Shown here piece after piece: positions 10,273-19,252 of a DNA stretch of 21,500 nt (the stretch's first letter is position 1; each line of letters opens with the position of its first letter). Below the pieces are notes generated by a model, which did no database searches, was not told the DNA's origin, and saw only the letters and a program-made list of their open reading frames with translations. The translations under genes were made by a program, and so were the position numbers. Location: the NCBI GenBank assembly GCA_963170055.1, contig CAUJGJ010000152.1, forward strand, positions 12,501-34,000, in the 5' to 3' direction. This DNA is from Halisarca cf. caerulea (taxonomy: Eukaryota > Porifera > Demospongiae > Chondrillida > Halisarcidae).

Positions 10273-12973
10273 CTTACCCTATCTTTTATATCCGGGTCGT
10301 TACATTTGCCAAGATCTCCAGAGAAAAGCTGAGTTCCTAGACTGGCAAATGCAAACACAAAGCCATTGAACAATATGAAGGCAAACAGTAACGTCTTGCG
10401 CCCACTCCACAGACTGGACATCACCTCCCGAGCAGGAGGAAGGAGGGAGAACACTCTGAAAGGACGTATAGACCAGAACACCAGCAACACAGCATACCAC
10501 GGACAGCCCCAGAGGTAGAAGGTGGAGTCCACGGCTCCACTAGCAATGAGTACTATGCGGACACCAGTGGCCAACACCACCACCCAGTCCATCACATCGT
10601 GAATGCTAGAGATGGCGGCATATGGGTTGATCACTAGCCCATTGGCCACAATCTTCAACATGAGCTCGGAGAGTGTGAAGAGCACAAAGAGAGAGTCAGA
10701 GGTGATTCTGTAGGTGTCGGTGGAGGTGAGAGGACAGAGGTCCTCTAGGAACTGAGTGATGATGAGCCCCACCAGCACCACACCCATGAACCACTGGAAG
10801 TAAGGCATCAGGCTGACCACCAGGAGTGTGTAGTACTTTATCTTGTTCAATATCAGGACAGCTCGTGATGAACTGGTCCGTGTGGTTGGGTGGGGCTCTC
10901 TCAACTGGTGGGTGAGGACTGTACGGCAGACCTTGCGGAGTACATTGGTGGGTGGGAGGCAGAACAAGGCTCGGTCGAAACAGCGATGGTCCTTACTCAG
11001 CTGTTCTATGGCCTTGTGACTGGTGCCATGGTTACGAGAGGAGTGGGGTTGGGACAGACGCACACGCAGAGCCTTCCTCACAGCATGCCCCTCCCCCTCT
11101 GACTCCACCAGATCAAATCTTCTTGTAGAACGGATAACTTTCAACTTGTAGATGATGTCATTGATGCTTTGCTGTCGCTCCCGGCAACCCCAAGCACAGC
11201 GCTGGCGTGTCGTGTTAGGCATCGTCAGTAGATGGAGGTGCGGCTCTCTGGTCAGTAGGCGTGGCAAGGACTCATCAAATTCATCTTCATCATCAGCTCT
11301 GAGGCGAGGGGGCGGGGACAACAGGTCGGGGGAGGAGGGTGGTCCATCACTACGTCTGTTCTCCCCTCGATCAAAGAACTCCTTCATAACGGACACTCTG
11401 CAAACAGAACCGCAAGCATACATACTAAACACAGCACAAGAACTGACTTATACTAAGACTTGATCTGTCAATGGTTGGTGAGAGATACTGCGAACAAAAC
11501 AAACAACTCTATATTGACTGCCTGTGTCTATGGGATAACTCGCTAACACCAGAGCTGAGTGCACCAGACACCAGAGCTGAGTGCACCCGACACCAGAGCT
11601 GAGTGCACCCGACACCAGAGCTGAGTGCACCAGACACCAGAGCTGAGTACACCCGACACCAGAGCTGAGTGCACCAGACACCAGAGCTGAGTACACCAGA
11701 CACCAGAGCTGAGTGCACCCGACACCAGAGCTGAGTACACCCAACACCAGAGCTGAGTGCACCAGACACCAGAGCTGAGTGCACCAGACACCAGAGCTGA
11801 GTGCACCAGACACCAGAGCTGAGTGCACCCGACACCAGAGCTGAGTGCACCCGACACCAGAGCTGAGTGCACCAGACACCAGAGCTGAGTACACCAGAGT
11901 GGTAGGACATCTTGTAGTAAGGCTCTAAGATCCCACACTAAGGCCCACCCTAAACAGAAGGGAATGGTGTTGGGAATTTACTTTATTCTCGGTCCATCAA
12001 ACCCTGGTTGCTGGGAGATGGAGACGGTGTCAGGCCCCCCACCCACTCTTGTTGATAGCTTCCATAGAATGGGGACAGTCTCCTCCTTGTGGTGAGCCTC
12101 CTCCAGGGCTTCCTGGGCAAGACAAACAGATCACATGACCATCATGCACACCTGACAAGCTGTGTCCTCACTGACCTTGAGTTTCTCAACCTTGGTCTCC
12201 TCATCAAGGTCAAGGTTGTCGAGGATGATGGCCGTGAAGAAGTTAAGAATGATCTGAGACAGAACAATATGCAACCATTTGGTCACACAAGGACTGAATC
12301 CTATCTCCTCACCTAACAATAAACATACATGCATACTTGCACTCATCCAGCACCACTCCCACAACACACTCACCTAGCACCATTCCCACCACACCCTCTC
12401 ACCCAGCACCACTCCCACCACTCCCTCTCACCCAGCACCACTCCCACCACACCCACACCCAGCACCACTCCCATCACACCCTTTCACCCAGCACCACTCC
12501 CATCACACCCTCTCACCCAGCACCACCTCTCACCTTGCACCACTCCCACCACACCCCCACCCAACACCATTCCCACCATACCCTCTCACCCAGCACCACT
12601 CTCACCACACCCTCTCACCCAGCACCACTCTCACCATGCCCTCTCACCCTGCACCGCTCCCACCACTCCCTCTCACCTTGCACCACTCCCACCACACCCC
12701 CGCCCAGCACCACTCCCACTACACCCCTACCCAGCACCACTCCCACCACACCCCCACCCAGCACCACTCTTACCACACCCCTACCCAGCACCACTCTCAC
12801 CACACCCCCCACCCAGCATCACCCTCACCTGAGAAGCAATGAAGTAAATGGCAATGATCCAGATGTTGATCAGCCACCAGATGTCCAGTCCTAGGATCAA
12901 TTCACTCAGCAGCTCAATCCATCCTTCTTGGAATAGGAGTTGGAACTGGGACTGGTACCCCTGCACGGAGTAG

Positions 12974-13035
<62 letters not shown>

Positions 13036-15178
13036 TGTGTGTATGCAAACACACATGCACATGCACACTTGCATACATACACACATGCACACATGTGCAC
13101 ATGCACACACATGCATGCAAGCAGAAAGATCCCTACCACAAATATATCATCAAAGAGTCCACGTGGTGGTTCGATGAAGGCAAACAACTGCACATTGATA
13201 GCTGCAAAGATGAGTATGAACACAAGGACAGCCAGCACGGTCAAGAAGATCCTCGAGTTCTTTCCAATGACCAACTTTGCAAAATCAGTGAGTGGCAAAT
13301 ACAACCAGACCAGACGGATGAAGCGCAGTGACTGGATTGAACAATCAATACGTATCTGGATATTTACTACTTCCAAGGGAACACATACATACATACAGGT
13401 ACATACCTGGAATAAGATAAGGGGTGTGACCGGTGGAATGGACACGCCCACACCTCCACACATCACATGGGGGTTAACAGCACCATCCACTATCTCATAA
13501 ATGGCTGACACCAAACTTCCCACAGCAATGATTGTGAGGTACCAGTGGTAGACAGAGTAGAAAAATGGTCGCCACCAGAAATAAAACAGGTTGCAGAAGA
13601 CCTCCACCATGAACACCACACTAACAATGACCTGCATGAGGGGATGGACATATCACCACAAGTAATTATAATTATCACATGACCATCATATGATGGTCAC
13701 ATGACCATCACACACCTGCCAGATAGACACAACAAAGAGGTAGCAGCTGTAGCCGGTAGGCGTGAAATGGGCTCTTGTTGCCATGACAACAGCATCTATT
13801 AACACAAGAACAATCATCCCTTTCTGAAACCACGCCCACTGTGTTCTGTACTTGGTCTTCCAATACGACTGGACTGACTCCGCCTTCTCTACCAACCGCA
13901 GCCTCCCCTCCTGTTCCTCCAGTACCTGGGGTGGAGGGACAATGACAATGGAGGATGAACAAAAGGTGAATAATAGGGGAAAGAAGAGGAGGGGAGGGGA
14001 GAAGGGAGGGGGAGGGGAGAGGGGGAGGTTGAGGGGACAGGGGAGGGTGATGGGAGAAGAGGGGGAGGTTGAAGGAAAGGAAAAGGGGGGAGAGGGAGAT
14101 GAGAAGGGATACAAGGGGAAGAGGTGAGGGCGGGCTCTCTCTCTCACCTGGTTGGGTCCTTGGTTGATGGCGGTCCTTGCAATGTAGGACTCGCTGCGAA
14201 TGGATGCAAACGACTCAATGATGACCACCAAGAAGATGCTCTCTACAATGAAGACAAGTATGAACACCATGGTGAAGAAGAACAGCAAGGCTTCTGCCCC
14301 GTTCTCCCCATCAATAGCATCATACAAGGTCCTGGTCCACAGCTCAAAGGTAGAGCTCTCATAGACGGAAAAGAATCCAACACCTGGAACACAGATGTAA
14401 ACACAGATGTAAACACAGATGTAAACACAGACACAGACATAGACATAGATGAAGACAAAGATGAAGACAGAGACGAAGACAGAGGCACTTGTCACTTGAC
14501 CCAATAGTGCAAAACCTCTCCTCACCAATGTTAGGATAGTCTGCTTGAAACTCCAAGTTCCTTTCAACCTCAACACACATACAGACAAGTCCAGAGGGAC
14601 AAGATGTAAGGTTGGAAGGTTTTCCAATGTCAGACTGGGGACAATGGAAGTCTGGAACAGCAAGTGCAGGCTCGAGTTGACTTAGGTCATCCTTGTTTTG
14701 GACTTTAAAGCAGTTATCTTCGCCCTTGGTGAAGTTGCTAGCGTTCAACACACTCTCCCTCACACATCGACCAGAGAGGGGACCAATGATGTGAACACCG
14801 ATCAGAGAATAGATGAAGATCACAAGGACATAGAAGATAAAGACATTGAGAAGATGTTTGATCAAGTAGTATCTCTGGAGCTCCTTGATGACACTGGATG
14901 GGATACGAAGCTGCTTGAATATGGAGAACACTCGACTGGCACTGAACAAGGAGAGCACACGCAAGATGAAGGGAATGTAGACGGCCGCATCAGGAGGGCA
15001 CTGGAGGGACGAGGGTAGGTTGGTGCACTGCACAGGTTGAGAGGGGAGGGAGCCTTCTTGTTCCCAAAGTCCTGTACACTGGATCACACAGGCCAACCGA
15101 TAGGACTGCGCGGGGGAAAGGGAAGTATGTACTCTCTCTCTCTCTCATACACACACCCACACACCACCACACCCACAC

Positions 15179-15233
<55 letters not shown>

Positions 15234-16284
15234 GAGGAGAAAGGAGAAACAGTGTGGGAAAAATAGAGGGAGGGCATACACACATGCATATCCTACATAC
15301 CTCAATGGCCACTGAGTACCACAGAGATGTGGTGATCACAAAGAGCACACTGTGCCTTGAGAAGTGGTGATCGGAGGTAAAGGTTACAGGTTTCAATGAC
15401 TGGAGTGGAGAGAATGGGTTGTGAACTAGCAAACATGTACGTCCACTTAGTAGTGCCTTCACTCAATACCTACCAGCACACCCTCACTCACCCCCACCCC
15501 CTCATTCCTTGTCCTCTCACACCCCAACCCCTCATTCCTCATCCTCTCACTCCCCACCCCCTTATTCCTCGTTCTTTCACTTCCCACCCCTTATTCCTCG
15601 TTCTTTCACTTCCCACCCCCTCATTCCTCATCCTCTCACCCCCACCCCCTCACTCCTCCTCTCACCCCCACCCCCTCATTCCTTGCCCTCTCACCCTCAC
15701 CCCCTCATTCCTCATCTTCTCACTCCCCACCCCCTCATTCCTTGCCTTATCACCCCACCCACCCATCCACTCACGTGTCTGTGCCAGTACCAAGAGTTTA
15801 CGGTTCGGATCAGAAGGTGAATGGTGAACGACACAGCCAGGAAGGTATCCACTGACAACAGTACGGCATAGTAGACTTTCCATGATTCACTTTTCACATC
15901 AATGAAAGGAGGAAGAGAGTTGAACAATAGAGACAAGATATTAATAATCGACAGAATCCTGAAGAGCTGTCTCACGTGATTGTTGGCAACAAGAAAATCG
16001 AAATACAAAAAATTTCGCTTAAATTTCTCCCATCGTCTCTTTGTTTCTTCCTCGTCAGACCTGTGGCCTCTGTTGACGTTGCCCATCGAAGGCGTACTGA
16101 TCCGGCGGTTCGGCCCTTCCGTCACTTGTGAACCCTCTGTGGTGCGCCTTGCCATCGGCCTCTTCTGGACCAGGTGCTCGCGACTACTTGTGCCATCCCA
16201 TGTAATGTCAACAGACGTCTCTCCGGAATTCACAGACGGATTGTTCGGATCTAACGCACTGATCTTCGCCACGTTCTTAGCCAT
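5391..16284 (-). CDS. NALCN: NALCN-type four-domain sodium-leak channel alpha subunit, 22 exons, 1879 aa
   Basis: Exons, 5' to 3': 16284-15775, 15399-15301, 15105-14526, 14383-14148, 13925-13716, 13631-13407, 13355-13137, 12960-12829, 12253-12176, 12112-11982, 11397-10278, 10176-9723, 9623-9403, 8871-8659, 8602-8451, 8388-8064, 8003-7917, 6712-6546, 6454-6361, 6278-6198, 6114-6087, 5668-5391. All junctions are GT-AG and keep frame. NALCN hallmarks include SCPSGLVCM in the domain I pore loop, AIILDNLDLDEETK after domain II, SLGTQLFSG and KCNDPDIKDR in domain III, FVGVIVANYNENR and ALLTVAQKQWQDL after domain III, and TGEDW with PPYCSPDG in domain IV. The acidic tail EQMLIDSEDEGFPL also fits. 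Pore residues are E410, E705, E1238 and E1548, an EEEE ring instead of vertebrate EEKE. Length is close to human NALCN. The family carries resting cation leak with UNC79, UNC80 and FAM155. The ion selectivity here is inferred only. Confidence 0.93.
5735..5801. mobile_element. Foldback/MITE-like element, 67 bp
   Basis: The arms TAGTCTCGCGTGCCAG (5735-5750) and CTGGCGCGTGAGACTA (5786-5801) are inverted complements with two mismatches around a loop of about 35 bases containing CGATGCGCTTGTGCGACA. It is inside intron 21 of the channel gene. The ends and size suit a tiny foldback DNA element. Confidence 0.6.
5813..6010. repeat. 42-bp G-rich minisatellite, about 4.5 copies
   Basis: Units contain GAGGATAAGGGGAGGGGTGA and GGATAATGGGGGAGGGGAG. 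The array occupies most of channel intron 21. The G-rich strand is the non-transcribed-sense (plus) strand; the channel pre-mRNA would be C-rich here. It generates spurious Gly/Glu/Arg-rich reading frames on the plus strand. Confidence 0.85.
6489..6545. repeat. CA/GT dinucleotide microsatellite starting at a splice donor
   Basis: About 28 CA dinucleotides are seen on the plus strand. On the channel sense strand this is a GT run that begins at the exon 18 donor itself (AG|GTGTGTGT at 6546/6545) and makes up about 57 of the 91 bases of intron 18. Confidence 0.9.
6750..7916. repeat. 17-bp minisatellite, more than 60 copies, spanning nearly all of channel intron 17
   Basis: The plus-strand unit is close to CCTCACTCCACACACAC. 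Nearest exon 17 it is the CACACAC form; from 6750 to about 7020 the CACGTACAC form prevails, and a block around 7075-7290 carries ACAGACC. On the sense strand the array starts at the donor AAG|GTGTGTGTGGAGTGAGG. It yields long artificial Thr/Pro/His/Ser reading frames in all plus frames. Confidence 0.93.
8930..9402. repeat. 23-bp minisatellite, about 20 copies, channel intron 13
   Basis: The plus-strand unit is close to ACACAAGGACACACCTCCAC plus AAC. On the sense strand each copy ends GGAG and the next begins GTGTGTCC. The first copy coincides with the exon 13 donor GGAG|GTTTGTCC at 9403/9402. The array runs almost to the exon 14 acceptor at 8872-8874. Confidence 0.9.
10220..10273. repeat. 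CA/GT microsatellite in channel intron 11
   Basis: A run of CA with CGCACA interruptions is seen. On the sense strand the donor reads GTAAGG and passes directly into the GT run, so it begins about five bases into the 101-bp intron. Confidence 0.85.
11545..11900. repeat. 22-bp minisatellite, about 16 copies, channel intron 10
   Basis: The unit is AGAGCTGAGTGCACCAGAC plus ACC, with variable positions (GCACC/TACAC, CAGAC/CCGAC). It lies in the middle of intron 10, about 80 bases from the donor. The 22-bp period keeps several minus frames open and makes spurious frames rich in Cys, Leu and Trp. Confidence 0.9.
12340..12828. repeat. 27-29-bp minisatellite, about 17 copies, channel intron 8, anchored at the donor
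   Basis: On the channel sense strand the intron begins GTGAGGGTGATGCTGGGTGG, and successive units begin GTGAGAGTGGTGCTGGGTGA or GTGGGAGTGGTGCTGGGTAG. The first unit therefore is the 5' splice site itself (12829/12828). The array fills all but the last approximately 90 bases of the intron. Confidence 0.92.
12979..13120. repeat. TG microsatellite followed by CA/TGCA-rich alternating purine-pyrimidine tract, channel intron 7
   Basis: About 62 bases of TG (12979-13040) are followed by CACACATGCACATGCACAC-type sequence to about 13120. The second half is largely complementary to the first, so the transcript could fold back, and the whole run is alternating purine-pyrimidine. Confidence 0.8.
13680..13699. 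repeat. 20-bp perfect palindrome
   Basis: TGACCATCATATGATGGTCA is its own reverse complement. It lies in channel intron 5, 16 bases beyond the exon 5 donor, and is followed by a further ACATGACCATCA copy. Related CACATGACCATCAT words occur near 12132. Confidence 0.8.
13944..14128. repeat. Long polypurine/polypyrimidine tract, channel intron 4
   Basis: The plus strand is almost pure A/G with GGGGAGAGGG-like words from about 13970 to 14128. The channel sense strand is therefore polypyrimidine through most of intron 4, between exon 5 (13925) and exon 4 (14148). Confidence 0.8.
14388..14440. repeat. 12-14-bp short tandem repeat, channel intron 3
   Basis: Copies of CACAGATGTAAA are followed by degenerate ACAGACATAGA and GAAGACAAAGAT units. 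The array lies immediately upstream of the exon 4 acceptor on the minus strand. Confidence 0.75.
15171..15231. repeat. CA/GT microsatellite, channel intron 2
   Basis: A run of CACACACA with CCCACC interruptions at its start lies mid-intron, between exon 3 (15105) and exon 2 (15301). Confidence 0.85.
15480..15774. repeat. About 29-bp minisatellite, about 10 copies, channel intron 1, anchored at the donor
   Basis: On the sense strand the donor starts GTGAGTGGATGGGTGGG, and units start GTGAGAGGATGAGGAATGAG followed by GGGGTGGGG. The array extends from the donor (15775/15774) to within about 80 bases of the exon 2 acceptor. Units vary in length by a few bases. Confidence 0.85.
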
Positions 16285-16389
16285 AGTCGACTATGAAGAG
16301 CTCTAGGATCAAAGATAGTAATTGTACATTTCTCGTTAGCTGTCGTATGATCCTCACATGATATCACGTGATAATCCAGCTGTGCTACC
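16285..16389. promoter_or_regulatory. Compact bidirectional promoter with palindromic E-box
   Basis: These 105 bases separate the start codons of the NALCN-type gene (minus, ATG ending at 16284) and the ARM-Tudor gene (plus, ATG at 16390). A perfect 12-bp palindrome TATCACGTGATA occupies 16362-16373 and contains the E-box CACGTG. No TATA box is seen. Both 5' untranslated regions must be very short, or start within this gap or overlap. Confidence 0.6.
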
Positions 16390-19187
16390 ATGGATGCAGC
16401 ATTACCAGTGAACATTTTGAAAACCATAATATCCATCGAAAGTTCTTCAGAAGATCTGAAAGTTGCTTTGGTTCAGCTGAGGAAGATCTTGTGGTCGTTG
16501 TACAACGACAAGAAGAATCGGAAATTCCTGAATGCAATAAAGACGGAGGTGGTAACTGGAAATGTTCATTGCAGCCTCCTGGGGATCATCAAGAGCAGTG
16601 GCCGTGATGCAGACACGGTAGCCTCTGCTGCAAACTGTGTTAGTTTACTTGTTCATGGAAACGAAGAGCTTAGAACTCATTTTGCTGACAAAGGTGCTTT
16701 AAAGACCTTGTCCTCTTTCCTGCATCCTTCCCACCCCCTCTACCCTGGGGTGTATTTGGGCAGAGGTGAGCTTCTGGGGCTGGGGGGGGGAGTTACATAC
16801 ATTTAAGTTACCACGACAACACTTCCTGTTATCCAGATTCCCAACCACATCCTTCTTACCATCACATCGACGAGATCCTCCTGGCCATACAGAAACTGGT
16901 TTACCTACACGGGGGAAACAGCAAGCTGTTTGTGGAGTGCAACGGCTTGTCACTGGTGGTTCAGTTGTGTGAAAGGATTCAGTACAACCCCTCCTTGTTC
17001 AGCAAAGATGCTCGGGAAGTGTTTGAGAGGCTGACAAGTGGGAAAGTTCTTCAAGCCCGAATGAGGAGTTTAGAGGACCACCTGGATGTTTGCAAGGAGT
17101 GCTTCCAGGCTATACGTTCCCATAGCAACCTGTGTTCTACTGAGTATAATTTTCACACTGTCAGGCTGGGTACCTATGATGATGACGTTGATGTTACCAT
17201 GGCAATGGTCAAAGAAGGTGTGGTCTGGGAATCACCTTTCACTGGTTCTGATGAAGTACCCATGCAAGAAGTGACCAACCCACCCTTGCAGGAAACAAAT
17301 GATACACACATAGAGGAAATGAGTGACACATGTGTACAGGAAGGAAGTGACACGCCCATACAGGAAGTGAGAGTATCTCATTTGGAAGGCTTTGACAACA
17401 GGTGTTTATCCTTTTGGTGTCAAGTCTACGACAACAAATGGAGTGGGAGGCTTTCCTCCATGTACACCAGTCTCCAGCTCCTGGTGAGGGTGTGAGCGCT
17501 GGGTGTGGTCTGATGGGGAGGCGTGTGAAGGGTGTGTGGTCTGGAGAGGATGTGTGTGCTGGGTGTGGTCTGATGAGGAGGCGTGTGAGGGGTGTGTGGT
17601 CTGGAGAGGATGTGTGTGCTGGGTGTGGTCTGATGAGGAGGCGTGTGAGGGGTGTGTGGTCTGGAAAGGATGTGTGTGTTGGGTGTGGTCCGAAGAGGAG
17701 ATGTGTGAGGGGTGTGTGGTCAGGAGAGGATGTGTGTGCTGGGTGTGGTCCAATGAGGAGGCGTGTGAGGGGTGTGTGGTCAGGAGAGGATGTGTGTGCT
17801 GGGTGTGGTCTGATGAGGAGGCGTGTGAGGGGTGTGTGGTCTGGAAAGGATGTGTGTTGGGTGTGGTCCGAAGAGATGTGTGAGGGGTGTGTGGTCAGGA
17901 GAGGATGTGTGTGCTGGGTGTGGTCCAATGAGGAGGCGTGTGAGGGGTGTGTGGTCTGGAGAGGATGTGTGTGTTGGGTGTGGTCTGATGTGGAGACGCG
18001 TGAGGGGTGTATCATCTGGAGCGGATGTGTGTGCTGGGTGTGGTCTGATGAGGAGGTGTGTAAGTGGTGTGTGGTCTGGAGAGGATGTGTGTGCTGGGTG
18101 TGGTCTGATGAGGAGGTGTGTGAGGGGTGTGTGGTCAGGAGAGAATGTGTATGCTGGGTGTGGTCTAATGAGGAGGTGTGTGAGGGGTGTGTGGTCAGGA
18201 GAGGATGTGTGTGCTGGGTGTGGTCTGATGAGGAGGCGTGTGAGGGGTGTGTAATCTGGAGAGATGTGTGTGCTGGGTGTGGTCTGATGAGGAGGCGTGT
18301 GAGGGGTGTGTAATCTGGAGAGATGTGAGGTGTGGGTCTGTCCTGACTAGCAGGTTTCACAGCACACCCTCAGGTCTGCCCAGGATCTCTTGTTGATTGA
18401 CATTGTTGATCAAAATTATTGATCGACATTATAGATTGACATTATTGATCGTCATTATTGATTAACATTATTGATCAACATTTTTGATCGACATTTTTGA
18501 TCAACATTGTAGATTGACATTATTGAGACTATTGATCGACATTGTTGATTGACATCATTGATCAACATCATTGATCGACATTATTGATCGACATTAGTGA
18601 TCGACATTGTTGATTGACATTATTGATCGACATCATTGATCGACATTATTGATCAACATTATTGATCGACATTAGTGATCGACATTATTGATCGACATCA
18701 TTGATCAACATTATTGATCAACATTATTGATCAACACTGTTGATGGAGATTACATGTTTATCCATGATTACAGGGAGCACCCCAGTCAAGCATCACCATG
18801 GCAACACCACAAATAGGGATGGTATATGCTGTATACCAGGACCCATCATGTTGCCTGTCAGATTTGAACTTCACTTGTGCAGAGTGCGGATGGTTTAGGG
18901 GGCGTGTCATCAATGTTCACCATAGTGGACCACGCCCCACAGTGACGGTCCTGGCAGTTGATGTTGGGTTCTCACTACGTGTTCCTCTTCATCATCTCAG
19001 GACACTACCTAAGGAGTGCCAAGGGATTCCTGATCAGGTATGTGTTTACTTGTCTACGCTCTATTACTTCCTGTGCTGTGCTCTATTACTTCCTGTGCTG
19101 TGCTCTATTTATGTTTGGTGTTTGCTTATTACTGATTACTTCCTGTTCCATACTCAATCATTACTTCCTGTTCAGTTCTTTACAACT

Positions 19188-19252
<65 letters not shown>

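Noticed and set aside
11448..11938. Cys/Leu/Ser-rich repeat protein
   Set aside because: Three overlapping frames over the same 22-bp satellite inside channel intron 10.
13332..13380. Extension of channel exon 7 upstream to include EVVNIQ
   Set aside because: No AG in that stretch keeps phase with exon 6; the ATATCCAG acceptor before IRIDCSIQ does.
5391..16284. Voltage-gated calcium channel (Cav) because of the EEEE filter
   Set aside because: The CPSGLVCM loop, the ALLTVAQKQWQDL domain III-IV linker, the AIILDNLDLDEET segment and the acidic C-terminus are NALCN features, and S4 charges are too few for Cav.
17239..18360. Long frames on both strands (303 and 373 codons) over the 60-bp array
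   Set aside because: The 60-bp unit is a multiple of three and lacks stops in several frames; the exon 2 frame itself stops 12 bases after the chosen donor.
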